Shown one piece after another: positions 11,690 to 24,652 of a stretch of DNA of 64,000 nucleotides; positions within the stretch are counted from its first letter, which is position 1, and each line of letters starts with the position of its first letter. The translations under genes and the position numbers were made by a program. The stretch is from positions 86,115,948 through 86,179,947 of the forward strand of contig NC_084835.1 of the NCBI RefSeq assembly GCF_033115175.1. Reading direction: 5' to 3'. The notes under the pieces were generated by a model that worked only from the letters and a program-made list of their open reading frames with translations, searched no databases and was not told where the DNA came from. The DNA comes from Lepus europaeus (taxonomy: Eukaryota; Chordata; Mammalia; Lagomorpha; Leporidae).

Positions 11690-12795
11690 CAAAAAATTTT
11701 AAATAAAAATAAACTTAACTTTCAATTTAATTTTTCTTTGATTTTTTTGAAGTACCCTCACAGGAAACTGCTTTGACATTGTCTGGTACCTCTTTAGCAT
11801 GTTAGAAAATGGTGTTGAGAAGGTTGTTGTCAGTTATATGTCATAATTATGGAATTGTGAAATTATTACTTATATTGCTAAAGACCATACAATATGAAGC
11901 TGGATGAGAATTGAGAGATTATGGAATCCAAACCACTAGCTCCTAGAATTAGAGAAAATGAGGCCAGAGTGAAACAATCAGTCCATCTGTTATTTTGTCT
12001 TAAATGTATCATTTTCAGTCTTCAAAGCTTGGGTTCTGAGTTGCATATATTATGTTACAATTCAATAGGATATCTGCTACATACAGAAAATATTTTCCCA
12101 GTGAAAGGAGTAAAAGGCTATTCTCCATTTAGAATGCAAGATTGCCCCTAGAACTTTCTAATTGTTTTAATTTTCTCTATCTGAGTATGAATTTTTTTCT
12201 TTAAATAAAGACCCTAAAAGGAGTGGGAGCCAATCCTCTTCCTAATATGTTCTGACTACACATATGCATTGTGTGTGCAGATGTTCTCACAAATTCCTTC
12301 CTGTTCAGGTCCACCTCACTCGGGGAATCAAATCACTGGATGACAACTAACTGTTCACCCTTATGGTGATCTCAGCACTCAAAGCTAGGTACATCTGATC
12401 TATTTCACTTATGCACTCTTAGCCAATTCTTAAACAGTAAGTTAAATGTCTCATCCAGAAAAGGCCCAGCCTTCTGATCAGAAAGGGGCTTCAGCAGTCT
12501 TGTGAGCCCATTTCCCTCTCCATCAAGTGCAGCACAAAACACCAGGCCCAGGAGAAGTCTCCATGGAGATTTTCAGATTGGAAGGGGGGATCTGTAACAT
12601 GAAACATAGTTTTAAATATTGAGACTTTAAGAGGATGATAGGGCCAGTGAAAGTGGCTATCTGTAGCTTTTGGGAAACACAGAACAGTAGTTGTATGGCC
12701 TTTGTTATAGTGTTCTTCTCATTTGTATTGTATACATCCTATTTGTATTTGTAATGTGTACAACAGATTAATTGCAATAGTTTATAGCAAAATTG
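11690..12795. other. Unassigned DNA
   Basis: No clear repeat. 12200-12600 is less AT-rich and looks unique; no splice-flanked open frame was found. Confidence 0.4.
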
Positions 12796-12799
12796 GTGA

Positions 12800-13065
12800 A
12801 AGACGTTCTTGGTTCTATTGCACAGTAGGGTGACTAGATAATATTAATGCACTGTATATTTCTCTATAGAAGGGAAACTAAAAGATAAGATTTTGGATGC
12901 TTTCAATGTAAAGGCATGTTAGATGTTTGAAGAGACAGGCATGTCTACCCTGATTGGACATTGCTCAGTGTATACATGTATTGTAACATCACATAGTACC
13001 CATAAACATATACATTTTTATATCTATTAATTAAAAAAATAAAATGATAAACTTTTTTAAAAATT
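12800..13065 (+). mobile_element. LINE-1 3' UTR end (L1MA-like)
   Basis: TCTATTGCACAGTAGGGTGAC, CTACCCTGATTGGACATTGC, GTATACATGTATTGTAACATC and CATAAACATATACATTTTTA precede an A-rich end. This is the order of older eutherian L1MA-type 3' ends. Confidence 0.75.
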
Positions 13066-13069
13066 AAGA

Positions 13070-16000
13070 ATTAAGGTGGAGGAGCTACTGGATGATGCTT
13101 AAGTCAGCACCTTCCCCCTCATTTCGTATTCTTGCTTTGGGGCTCCCTGGGTGTCCATGATTAAGTGCCCTAAGAGCTTTAGATTATTGTGATTTCCTTT
13201 AACCAGCTCAACACATTCTTCACCTTTCAATTTTTGGTGTCAACCCTAATGTGTTGGGCCAAACATGCTGGAACTTGTTATGATTCTCCAAATAGCTACT
13301 TTGTGTTGGAGAAATCACACCAGTGACAGGGCCTTCACTCCATCTCCCTGGAGCTTTTATGCATGTGCTATGCCCCCTACTGTCCCCATCACTCTGTCTC
13401 ATAGAGGAACTGACATTCAGAGCTGGAACCCAGACACCAATAACACTTATTATTTCTTAAAACTTCATTTCTCTCTATATTCCTCCTTCTTCTAATGCAA
13501 ATGCTGAATGTAATAAAGTTGCCAAACTCTCCCTCCATTGGAGTGAAAACCATTCATTTGTCGTCTCAATTTAAGATTCCTGACTCCAAATAGAAGGATA
13601 TTCTCTGTGGACGTAATGGGACATTTAGCAATTCATTCATTTTCTTCGCATGCTACTTATTTAGGCGCTCAGCGGTTGGCGGCTTTGATGTGGAGTGGTG
13701 AAATTATAAAGACATTACGTATCATAAAAATATAAATGAAAGAAAACACAGACCCTCTTTTATATCAGGCTAAATTGACTGCTGTCATATTAAGGGTATT
13801 TTGTTTTATAAATTATACCAGTTTCAAGGTATTCCCTTGCGTGAATCACTACTACTTTTATTTCTTTTTCTTTCTTTCTTTTTTTTTTTAACAAAGCAGT
13901 TTTCCTTTCCAACACATGAAATAAAGAACTATGAAATCTTAAATATTGAAATTCATCTATCTAGTACCAAACTTGACCTGGAATTTGCAATATTAAGTTA
14001 CCAAGACAGTCAAGTCGTGCATGATTTTCTAAATCATCTGCTGGACATAACGAAAAGTCTTTGGAATAAAATCAGATTTATGAATTAATTATATTCTTCA
14101 ACATTTATGTTCTTAGAAAGTTTCCACACATGTAGCTCCTTATTTTTACTGTAAAGTTAAGATTATTCTTCTAAATACAATAATAACTTCTTCAATAATC
14201 CACGTGTTTATGTCTGTCCACCATAAATGCTCTCACTTCTGCCCAAAGGTCTACTCCTTAGTGGGTTGGCATGACCAGCAGGAAGGAGATAGTAGCTTGA
14301 AGATGAAAGATAGAGCAGAGGTGCTTGCACCAGAAAGTCTCAGGTACAAAGTGTGTGGTTGGCCTGTCTGTTGGAACAGATGAGAGGCCTTGTTTGCTTA
14401 TTGCTGGAAGGACATAAGACCAAGGAGCTACTGGAAGAGACAAACTGAAGGGCAGCAGGAAGGAGGATGTGACTAGAATACCCTGCACACAGGTGATGAA
14501 ATATTACACTGTACTCCACAAACATGTGAAGTTATTACACTTTAATCAGATACAAAATAAAAAGCAAAGGAAAAGAATCAAGGTAACAGAGTCAGCTGAG
14601 AGAAGTCAGGTCAGCAGAAACAATGGGAACTAAACTAAGACAAGGACCAGCAGAAGATAATAGCAGAGATGATGGGATTTCTTCAGAGTGGTCTGAGATA
14701 AAATAAAGTAGAGAAGTCTCCTTGGTCTATTATTGTTTAGTATTGGAGACTCCCCTTCCTAATGATTGATCATTTTTTGTCTACAGTTGACTGTTTTCAT
14801 TAGCCAAGAATAGATATATCAGAAAAAGTCCTTCCTGGGGACATATGATTTGACCTAAAACTATTTTGCTCAATCTCCAAGAAAGCTTCATCTTGCTAGT
14901 ATTATAACACTCAGTAAAATACATCTGTTCTCCTCTCCCTTCCTCAATCTCACTTTCTAGTGGATTACAGAATTTGTCCCATTTTTACAAGAGAATATCT
15001 CTGACTTCTGGGTGCTCTGAGCTGAGATTCTCTCTGTGTTCTTTAGCATGCACTTAGGAACTTAGGGATGGATTATGAAGAGACTCCTATTAGTTAGTGA
15101 AGACTACCCATCAGTACCCTGAATCTCAACTCCTATCCTGAGCATTTCCACTATGCCACACTACCTTTGCTTAGAGGAAGGGCCATGATGGCTTAGTCAC
15201 CCTTGTCACTCTCAAGTTGCTTCCTCCTGCCTTGTTAGAGCTTATCTAGTAACTGTGGCAGTGATTTGCGAATTATAGTGTAATAAATTCTTAATCCAGT
15301 TTTATTTTAACATCTTCATTAATTATGTGGAAGAGAGAGACAACCTCCTGCTAATTAAATTTTCAGATGTTGCTAAATTGGGAGGAGTTGCAAACCTAGC
15401 TGAGAGGCAAATGCAACATAATGGAAAATGGAAGTTATGAGGAAGTGCAGATGGGGCCAGATAAGGTTGAGATTGGAGAAAAAGACTTTGGGGCCATCTA
15501 GAAAGAAGGAATTGCATTGCAAATCCTGATGGCAGTGTAGTGCATTCAAGCCAAGTAAACATCACCACCATCATATGGACATGAAGTAAGTTTTTTCCCT
15601 AGAACTACTAAGTCCCTCATCATGATCATGACCTTTTTCAAGCTTCTGTCACATTGATCTTCAGTTCACTCCCCATGATGGGTACACAGTCTCACATTGA
15701 TAGCCATATGCTTCTTTTTTCCTGGTCTTAGATCTTAAAAACACTACTGCAGATGCTGCTCTGAAGCGTGTATCCATTGGTTCCAAAGGATGCATATGAA
15801 AGGTCCATATAAATGTGTGTCCTATGCACACCCGTCTCCAGAACTGGATAAAACCCCAAGGTAGTACTTTTCTTGCTGAAGGGAAAGAGAAAACTTCATC
15901 ACATATGAAAAGCAGCAGTGCCATTATGAGTTGTTTTTCATACAGCCAGGTTTTATTTATTTTTCTGCACTGGTTTCTGAATCCTGAGAGGCCACAGAAC

Positions 16001-17065
16001 ATGACTTCTCTTTTCCTTTGTAATCTTGAAACGAGGGGTGAACACGAAGTGAGTGTCCAGTAACAAGATGGATGGCATTGCAGAGAAAGATCCTTTCTCC
16101 CCATGGACCTACTTTCCTCTACTTAGACAAACAGGGGCAAATGAGTCTTTTACAATTCTCTGAGAGAAAAGAAAGCTTGTGGGTCGATAGGACACATTTT
16201 ACAGTCCAGTAAAAATCAGGTATCTTTTCCTTCAAAAAGTATCAGATGACTCTATTGAGAAAGCATTGGTTTCTGTCACCTGCTACCTGATGAGGCAGGG
16301 AGTGGGAGAAATGGTAATAGCCAGCCAAGAAGTTTAGGATTATATGGTAAGAGGCTAATTGGACTTTCACTTTATTTTACCTGTCATTCCTTCAGGGATT
16401 ATGTTAAGCCTCTGTGTATGTTTCACCAGGGAGTCATTGGGATTACACCTTGCCTTTCTGTCCGTCATGCTGACAGCATCTGCAATGTGGACTCGATTTT
16501 GATAAGCCCTACAACTCATCATGCAACTCCTTTTAGTCAAAACAGGTATATAATTTATGGTGCCCAAAGCAGTTGTTAGTGTAAAAGAATTAACTAGGAG
16601 AGAGGCATGTGCACCAAGACATTTACTGAATCCTTAAGTGGCTATTCCTGCCTGCTTTGTGAACATTGCTTTCTTTTTGCCTTTTGAATTTCCTAAACAA
16701 GGGATAGACCCATAGTCTCAAGCCCATTAAAGTACATGCCTGGTATTATTGGTGATGGAAACCTTGGAGAAGGCTTGGCAGAATCTAGGGGAGTTGGCGT
16801 GGATAGGGTGCTTGTGGAATAGGTGGGGGCAAAAGAGAGATGAGGGTTGAGGGTGGAGTTCAAGGCAGCATGTAGGGTAAGGTACAGCAAGGTTCCCAGG
16901 CAGGAAAATGTGTTGCAATAGCAGATGTTGCAGGCTAAGATGGAATGAGGAGCCTGAGTCAACCTCTGGAGACATCTGGAGAGATATTTGTGGGGTTGTC
17001 TGTTTCCAAAGATGCTCAGATCATAAGGTTTTGCAGGCTGGAACTGCACATGCCAACAGACTTGG
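13070..17065. other. About 4 kb of mostly unique DNA
   Basis: No confident repeats. Open frames up to 147 codons (minus strand, 15661-16104) show no domain composition and no coding-like context. A T-rich stretch lies at 13860-13891. 14200-14530 has mixed composition with no assignable family. Confidence 0.4.
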
Positions 17066-17069
17066 ATAT

Positions 17070-17520
17070 TCTGCCTTGAACTGCGTTCCCCCAAAAGATA
17101 TGCTGAAGTGCTGACTCCAGTACCTTCGGATGTGAGATTCTTTGGAATTAGAATCTGTGCAGAAGTTTAAATCAAGTGAAAATGAGGTGCTCAGGGTGGA
17201 ATCTACTCCAATATGATTAGTGTATTTATTAAAAAAGGACAATTGACACAAATACTTGCATGCAGAAAGAACGCTGCATTGAGATAAAGGCAGAGATGAA
17301 GTTGATGTAAATATAGACCATGGAGCGCCAAAGATTGCAAGCAAACCCCCAGAAGCAAGGGGAGATGCATGGAACAGATTCTCCCCAAGTCCTGAGAAGG
17401 AATCAGCTCCACTAACACCTTGGTCTAAGACTTCTGACTTCTAGACTGTGTGACTTCTAGACTGTGTGTGAATGAATCCAGGCTATTGCTAAAACACATT
17501 GGCTCAATGGCTCCAGCTCC
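17070..17520 (+). mobile_element. MLT1-type solo LTR (ERVL-MaLR)
   Basis: Begins TTGAACTGCGTTCCCCCAAAAG, then GCTGAAGTGCTGACTCCAGTACC, TCCAATATGATTAGTG, CCATGGAGCGCCAAAGATTGC, AACCCCCAGAAGCAAGG, ATTCTCCCC and ACTTCTGACTTCTAGACTGTG. This order is characteristic of MLT1 LTRs. No internal sequence adjoins it. A 16-bp tandem duplication sits near the 3' end. Confidence 0.8.
17436..17467. repeat. 16-bp tandem duplication in the LTR
   Basis: GACTTCTAGACTGTGT occurs twice head-to-tail without mismatch (17436-17451 and 17452-17467), apart from one base: the first copy follows a TCT and is otherwise identical. Confidence 0.85.
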
Positions 17521-17524
17521 AAAG

Positions 17525-18225
17525 GGGAATATTAGATTTTTCACTCAAACAGAGTCTCAAGATTCTACCAGAGAGGAGAATCAGTGGGATTCATATTTGT
17601 TCTTTAGGGTTCAGGAGAGTTTAAGTCATTTAGCCAACATCTCGTGGTAAATCAATGGTGGTGGTGTGGACAGGATCCAGGCCTCCTCCATTCTAAAGGC
17701 ACCTTGTTGAGTAGTGAGGTTGGAACCCGCAATCAACTGTTAGTGGAGTTTCTCCAGGCTCAGAGCTCCACTGCACAATGTTCTTGCTTGAGACATCTTT
17801 TATATTGTACTTGGTTGGTCTTCTGTCTGCATGGCTCAGATGCTTCTGCTTTTTCAGTCTCTTTGATCTCAAGGCAAGAATAATTCTGTATAACAAAAAT
17901 CATTTGTGTAACTTTTTCAGGAATGAAATTTTCCACATTAGCCAGTGTTCCAGTTTCTGAGACTTATGCTTACGGTTGCTATACTAATTTTCAACATTTT
18001 AAGAAATTCAAGTGGAATTATGTCTAAAATATATCACCAAGCTAAGGCTGGGTATTCCTATTTTCATAAGGAGCGTTTAAGCTATCTCAATGGCATAAGA
18101 TTTTTATTAGCAGTATTAATTAGTATACTCTGCTGTAACATGGACAGTTTCTCATTGTGGTTCCTCCCCCAAGCAGGATCTAAACTGCTATACTCTGTGA
18201 GGTTTTTCTTGGGGAAAAGGAGAGT
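17525..18225. other. Unassigned DNA
   Basis: No repeat or coding signal recognised. Confidence 0.4.
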
Positions 18226-18229
18226 ATTT

Positions 18230-18690
18230 TAGTTATTCATTGCTGCATAATGAATCACCTCTAAATTTAGTGGCTCAAAACAATTTATTTCCCCTAACTC
18301 TGTATGTCAGGAAATCAGATAGAATTCAACCAAGCAGATCTTTAATACGATGTGATACCAACTGGGATCATTCATGCAGCTGCTTTCAACTGAGCTTGGC
18401 TGTGGCTAGGATGTCCAAGATGGCCTGCCATCCTCCAGGGCCTCTCTTCCTTTTGTACATCCTTACAGCATGGTGGCGAGGCTCCAAGGAAGCAGACATT
18501 GTCAGTCCTCTGAAGTCTTCTGGGATCAAGAGTTCCTGAATAACACTTCTGTCACAGTTTGTTAGTGAAACACTTCCCAAGGTCATCACAAGTTTCAGAA
18601 GGAGAACAATCTTCACTTCCTGATGTGAGAAGTGACATACTATATCGGGAAAGGAGGTTTTTATATAGTCATATTTGGATACTACTATTG
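18230..18690 (-). mobile_element. MaLR/ERVL-type LTR remnant
   Basis: Begins TAGTTATTCATTGCTGCATAATG and ATTTAGTGGCTCAAAACAA, the reverse complement of the 3' end shared by MLT1-class LTRs; GCATGGTGGCGAGGC and GGGATCAAGAG follow downstream. A 119-codon minus-strand open frame here is a chance frame. Confidence 0.6.
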
Positions 18691-18699
18691 TACAATTAA

Positions 18700-20250
18700 T
18701 AGAATTAGATTGCATCATAAGCAGAGATATGTAAAAGAGAATCAATCTATGTACCTCTTCTCCCTCCTTTTGGTGATTAAATTTACTAAAAGCAAAGAAA
18801 AATATCAGTGGCCACCAGAGTACTGGGTTTTTAAGTACTGAAGTTTAGGCTTGTGGCTGAATCAGGGCCTTCTAGCTTTCATTTTCCTGAGTGTAAATCT
18901 TCATAGAGTAAGAATGTTGAACTGAGATATTCAAAATGCTTATTGCCCACCAAAATGTCTAACTAGAAAATAGAAAATGACAAATCCCCGAATTCTCCCT
19001 TGTTGGCAGGATTAGTCAAGAAGTGTCAGATGCCAGGGGAGGGATGGAAACATTGTTTTTCTAACACTATTATTCCTGCTTTCTATCCCCTTTGGGGAGA
19101 GCTATCCAATGTGCAATGGCTAATCTGCTTTTAACCAAATCTTGCATGTGATTTTGATTTGTGATTTTCAATTTGTTATGGGAAATTTGGAAATGCCATT
19201 TTATCTGTGCATAAATGAAGTCTACAATAAACTCCAAGTGAGAAAACCACCACCTTCCATGAGAAGGTGTGTGATAAATACACATTCAGATATATATTTT
19301 GGCTGTTGGGTCATTTTAGTTTCTCCCCAGGTCCTCACATATGCTCCAGACCAGTGCTTCTCCTGTTGCCTTGATCATCAAGGTCACTGGGGGAACTTTG
19401 GGAAACATATATTCCCTGCATTATTCCATATTCCATTCCAGGTTATTGGAGGGAGGTGAGAGAGAGAGGGAGAAGGGAGATGGGGAGGAGTGGGTAGGGT
19501 AGGGAAGGGAAAAATTGAGTTTACTCTGAAAGTATGTAAGGAAGCTAATATTTTGGACTATATTTTAGAAAGTAGAGAATTAAATTGTTAACTAAAGTTC
19601 TGATGGAGCAAGGTTTCCAAGGATTGATCAGATGTAAGTCTAGAAAGTCCAGGATTGTACATGGAGAGGAAATACATCATTTTTCTACAATATTCATTAG
19701 GAAAAATGCTAATCCAGGAATAAGGCAGATGTAGTGGAAACTATGATTATTGGCCTGGAGGTAGCCAAGGGTACCTACCAGGAAGGAAAGAAGAAAAGAT
19801 CTAACCAAATGAGTTGGGTAGTGGTAGAGCTCTTGCCTACCCACACTTGTTGGAAAGGTAGACAATTCTCTGTGCAGGCTCGTCTGCCTCATGTCAGCAC
19901 TTGGAATTGGCACTGATGGTGCCAATTTCTCCTCTGAGGTAGCAAAACCAGACTCCATCTCCCTATGTTGGCCATGACTGCTCAAGTTGTTGTCCTCGTG
20001 CTTGACAGAGGTAGTGTTACTCCTGTTTTTGCAGCATTTCCTGATGTCTGGGCTTTAGATGACCAGCTGCATACTGATGAGGGACATATTAGATTAACAA
20101 GCCTGAATTCTGATGGTGATTGAATATCAGGGATCAGTTCCTTGGTTAATAATATTTAGTAGTCAGAGTAGAAAATGTGTTGGTGAAGCAGAGATTCAGA
20201 AGAAATGAGAGAGCACAGAGTGTGTGGAACTTTGGCTTTGTTGTCTGCTG
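18700..20250. other. Mostly unassigned DNA
   Basis: Mostly unique. A purine-rich tract (GAGAGAGAGGGAGAAGG) lies at about 19455-19515. 19335-19440 weakly recalls a MER5-type element but is not secure. Confidence 0.4.
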
Positions 20251-20254
20251 ATGT

Positions 20255-20450
20255 TGGCCACATTCTATGAGTTAGACAGTGACAAAGCTACTTCAGAATT
20301 TACAGATGAAGAAACTGAGGACAAGAGAGCACTTATTCCCTTTCAAGGGTCTCAGAGGGACTTCACAATGCAATTAGAACTAGATCACTAGATCTAAATA
20401 CCTCCAGCTCTTAGTCCAATGCTTTTTCTTCTACACTGGTTTCTTTGAGC
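20255..20450 (-). mobile_element. MIR fragment
   Basis: Reverse-complement MIR: TTTACAGATGAAGAAACTGAGG, then a decayed middle, CTTAGTCCAATGCTTTTTCTT and CTACACT in the expected order and spacing. Confidence 0.75.
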
Positions 20451-20454
20451 TTAA

Positions 20455-21585
20455 ACATCCTTACCATTTTCACAAAAGTGAAATGTAACACTTTGGGAAA
20501 GTAGGATGGAAAGAAGCTTTTATATTGCCATTCCACTATTCAGATTGTTTAGAAGACAGTCATCTTTGGACTTACATAAAATTGTGAAATTGACCTAGTT
20601 TCCTTTCCACATGCTTCCCTAGATTTTAACCATCACTAAATGATAATAAGTTAAAAGCAGAGTTCCTGAAAGATGAACTTCCACATTGAATACAAAGTGG
20701 AGTTCCCTTCTCTCTGGTTGAAAAAGATCCTAAGAGCATGTGTTAATGTAGTTGGGCTATAGAATATCACAGGCCAAAAGTTATATAGAGATTGCATACA
20801 TCTTGGGGGGAATGTATTAAATATATTTAAAATCACATATTGAGTCTCAAGCCAAATTTGTAACTTCTAAATTTTCAAACTTTCTTGAAAGCATGAGGTA
20901 CTGGTAATAAGCTGCACTCATCATTGGTGTTGGCTGCAGCCATCTGAGAAGCCTTATGAGGAGGTGATACTTGAGAAGTAAAGGTGGAAGAGGAGAAAGG
21001 GTTGTCCAGGGAGCTTTGGAAATGACAGTGCTTTTACTTGAGAAAGATAAAGGATGTATAGGTATTCATTTTACTGTCATTCCTTGTACCTGTGGATATT
21101 TTATAATTATTCATTTTTATCTACTCTATTTTATCACCCGCTCAAAATAGAACAAAAAAAAGGAATTTTTAGTGGGAAGAAAAGGAGAGCTGATGTACAG
21201 GGTTCTGTAGTCTAGCCATTTGAATTGAAGTGAGAACCCCAGAGTGGGGAAAAATGGGAAGCGACAACTTGGGGACAAGATAGGTGAGGCAGGGGCTAGC
21301 AGGTGAGCATCCATACTGAGGGTCAAGCACAAAGCATCTGAAAATGTCTTCTATATTTTTATCTCAAAATGTGCTGGCTAAATTGAATTAAAGATAATCT
21401 ATTGTCAGAATTTTTCATCAAAGAACCAGATAGTAAGTATTTCAGGCTTTGCCAGCCACAGTTTCTGCTTCGACGACTTAACTCTGCCTTCACAGAGCAC
21501 TGACATACACAGTACATAGACAAATTAACATGAGTCCCCAAAACATTTTATTTAAAAACATTAAAATTTGAATATTTCCATCTAA
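20455..21585. other. Unassigned DNA
   Basis: No recognised repeat; no convincing reading frame. Confidence 0.4.
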
Positions 21586-21587
21586 GA

Positions 21588-21705
21588 AAGGTCTTCAAAA
21601 AGTTCATGGAAATGTATAGTATGAGAAACAGAGCATGGACTTCAATATTTTTGCATTAAAAAACATCTTTTATTTCCATTTTTCTACAAAATTTTTGAAG
21701 CCAAT
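21588..21705. mobile_element. Mariner-like miniature inverted-repeat element
   Basis: About 115-bp palindromic unit. The left arm CTTCAAAAAGTTCATGGAAATG (21593-21614) is complementary, with mismatches, to CATTTTTCTACAAAATTTTTGAAG at the right end (21677-21700). The termini resemble Tc1/mariner-type inverted repeats. It has no coding capacity. Confidence 0.6.
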
Positions 21706-21849
21706 CATATAAAAATACCATCATAACTTCTTCCCAAACATTTAAAACCATTCTTAATTATGGAATGTACAAAAAACAAGTTGTAGCTTTTCTATCCTTG
21801 TGTTAAGTGACTCTAAGATGGTAGAAAAATAAGTAAAATGGGTAAAAAA

Positions 21850-22170
21850 GAATATGGAAAAAGGGGGGAGAGAGGGAGAAAAGGAGAGAGAGAAAGGTAG
21901 TGAGAGAACCATCCAGTGGTTCACTCCATAAACAACCCTCAGTAGCCCAGGCTGGCCCAGGCTAAAGCTAGGAGCCTAGAACTCCATCTGGGCCTCTCAT
22001 CTGTGTAGCAGAGATCCAAGTACATACACCATCATCTGATGGATCCTAGGGTGCACATTAGTGGGATTCTGGATTGAAAGTGGAGATGAGACTTAATTCC
22101 AGGAACTCTGACATGGGATGCAGGCATACTAAGCATTGGTTTAATCTCCTGAGCCACAATGCCTGCTCCC
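21850..22170 (-). mobile_element. Old CSINE
   Basis: Diverged reverse-oriented copy with a GA-rich start, CCAGTGGTTCACTCCAT, AGGGTGCACATTAGTGGG, ACTCTGACATGGGATGCAGG and GAGCCACAATGCCTGCTCC. The GGTGCACATTAG block marks an older subfamily than the AAGTCCTTGGGCC type. Confidence 0.8.
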
Positions 22171-22174
22171 TTTC

Positions 22175-23525
22175 TCATATTTCTAATTTCTAGACTCCTT
22201 CTTCAAGCTTCAGCTTAACTTTTACTTTCACCCAACATACTGTTTTATATGTTTTATTAGTTTCATTCAATGGTTATTGATTGTCTTGTGACATATCTTA
22301 TTACTGAGACCTAGAACTGTGTTATGCCTCCTCATGTCCCTTATAATGCATAGAACAGTACTGAATACATATTCTGTGTTTTGCAAATAGTGAATATAAT
22401 GTATTAAAGAATAAATACAAATTAGAGTTCATTCTGAAGTAATCAAATTAATCCTTCTTTCCTGATTATGTACAATGTGTCCCAAAATAGTTATTAGACT
22501 TATAAGTTAATCAATACAAATTACAGGTGTTCACCCTTAAATAGCAAACAAACTAGCAGCACTTAGAATGTCAGAGAAGCTATTTTACACTGACACTAGC
22601 AAATAAAATAGATCTATGCTCAGGTTACATTTAAATTAATCAAGTCCTATGTGTCATTCAATGTCATTCCAGGAAAAATGGAAACAATCCTACCTATTCC
22701 AAAGATTAAAGAAAACAAAGTTGGAAATGTAATTTTCTAGCTTTCTACCATGACAGTAGAGGGGAGTATATGAGAGTTGGGAGAGATACTCCATAGATCA
22801 CTCCTTTGACATTTCAGCATCTAAACACATCTCCTTCTGCCCCAAGTTAAGATCTCATGCAATGATAATAAAAAAAAAATCTTGCTTCCACCCTCATACT
22901 GACAAGAGATTTTCTTATCCTTTCCTAAAAGTGTAGACACACAATAATTTCAATCACTGTTGTTTGCATTATGTTAAACCAGCTCATTCACAATCCCATC
23001 TGGACAGTCTGTAACCCAAGGACTAAATTGCAAAGCTAACCATCACCAATACGCCTTATACAAAAAAGTAGGGAAAAGGGTGACTTGGAAACTGATTAAC
23101 ATATACAAATTGTGCACCAAAAACAAGGGAGAAAATTATGGAGTTATTGTTCTCCATTCTGAAAGTGATCCCAAGTCTGTAGCTGATATTTATAATCTCC
23201 TTATTTCACTACCCATTCATTCTGTGTTTCCTTTGCCCTTAGCCAGGATCTCAGCTTGTTAAGTTCTTCCCCTGGTGCTAATGCACATTTCATTTCCAGA
23301 AGTCTGAGTCTTTAGTAGTCCAAATTTTATTGGGTTGCAGTAGTTTTCACTTACTATTAGACTTATAGTAAAAGATGGCTGTGAGCAACCCCAAGGCCTG
23401 GGAATATGTCGTCAGGACTAGAATGTCTGAACTCACAAACCCCAGTCCATCCGCATTTGGCAGAGAGCATCAGGTCTCTGTTTCAGGGCCCCTCTCCCTC
23501 TGTTTTCCGCTGCCGTCCTAACATG
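22175..23525. other. Unassigned DNA
   Basis: No confident repeat or gene. The composition is that of unique non-coding sequence. Confidence 0.4.
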
Positions 23526-23529
23526 AGAT

Positions 23530-23800
23530 AGGTTACTTTTCTTCCCTAATTAAACATTTTGAGCTGTGAGTCATTTGTAATGATTTATGGCAGCTGTGCT
23601 TTTGCCAATCTTACATAGTATTTTTCTTATTACTTAATTGTTTTAGCAGTGCTCCAGCCATTAGTTTCTGAGTTCTGAAAACAGGAAACAGAAGTCTTCT
23701 ATTATAGACGCCTGCCTAATTAGCTCAGAGGCTGTCTAATGGGGGCCATTAAAAATGCAAATGAGGTGTGATCAAACAGTGAAAAGTTTGCTCTTGACAG
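23530..23800. promoter_or_regulatory. Candidate conserved non-coding regulatory element
   Basis: Repeat-free block with clustered motifs: TAATTA at 23547-23552 and 23717-23722 (homeodomain cores), TGAGTCA at 23567-23573 (AP-1), CAGCTG at 23591-23596 (E-box) and a perfect octamer ATGCAAAT at 23755-23762 (POU). These are seen directly. A role as a developmental enhancer is inference: no conservation data are available here, and AT-rich DNA yields some motifs by chance. Confidence 0.35.
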
Positions 23801-23999
23801 AATATACTAATGTACTCCCCCATCCCCCTTCCCACAAAATATTTACCAGAATCCTGAGTACAGATTCCTCCTTCCCTTCCCTACCAGGTGAATTATCTTC
23901 TCCTGGTACCTGAGCCTTCTTTTCTCGTCTGAGCTGGGTTACAATTTAAGTAGCATTCTTAGGGAAAGCATACCCCAACTCCTAGGTTGAAGACAGTGA

Positions 24000-24190
24000 T
24001 TCTCACACTTCTGCATGCACTGGGATCACTTGGAGACATTGTTAAGACACAGATAGCTGGGCTCTTTCCAGGAGTTTCTAATTTAATGTCTGAGGGGTGA
24101 CTCAAGAACTTTCATGTCTGACAAGTCCTCAGAGTATGCTGAAGTTGTTAATCTGGGTACCCTTCTTTCAAAATCACTGATCTAGGACCT
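24000..24190 (+). mobile_element. MER5A-type hAT-Charlie MITE
   Basis: Imperfect terminal inverted repeats: GTGATTCTCACACTTCTGC at the left and TCAAAATCACTGATC at the right, with an internal GCACTGGGATCACTTGGAGA and GGAGTTTCTAATTTAATG. This matches MER5A layout and length (about 190 bp). A non-autonomous DNA transposon relic. Confidence 0.75.
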
Positions 24191-24287
24191 CATGGGTTTG
24201 TGCCTCTACTGTTTGTTCAGAGGCTCCCCTTTCCTCTTCCTCCCATGCTCGCATCCTCTGGGATTTCTGATTTTAGCTTTAATCTTA

Positions 24288-24652
24288 TATTATTTTTTGG
24301 GGGGAGAGAGATAGAATGAGAGAGAGGGAGAGAGAGGGAGAGAGGGAGAGAGGGAGAGAGGGAGAGAGAGAATCAAGTATTTAATTCCCCAAATGGCTGA
24401 AAACTGCAGAAGCCAGAGCTAATCAAACTGACTCCAGGAGCTTAGGCTCGACTCAATTCAGGTTTCCCACAGAAGTAGCTGGGACCAAGTACTTGAGCCA
24501 TCACCTGTGCCACCCCGACCCCCACCCCCGCAGTGTGCACACCTGCAGGATGCTATAATTGGAAATTGAGCTGTGATTTTAACCCAGGTGCTCTAATGTG
24601 GAATGTGGCTCCCCAAGTGGAGTCTTAATATCTAGGGCAAATGCCTGCTCCT
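24288..24652 (-). mobile_element. Old CSINE with purine-rich expansion
   Basis: Diverged reverse-oriented copy. A GAGAGGGAGAGAG tract spans 24302-24371, followed by AATTCCCCAAATGGCTG, GTACTTGAGCCATCACCTG, GCAGTGTGCACACCTGCAGG and GGGCAAATGCCTGCTCC. The C-rich interruption at 24511-24530 is unusual. Confidence 0.75.

Noticed and set aside
15661..16104. 147-codon minus-strand frame
   Set aside because: No homology recognised; another open frame overlaps it on the opposite strand.
19335..19440. MER5-like element
   Set aside because: Only short word similarity and no clear terminal inverted repeats.
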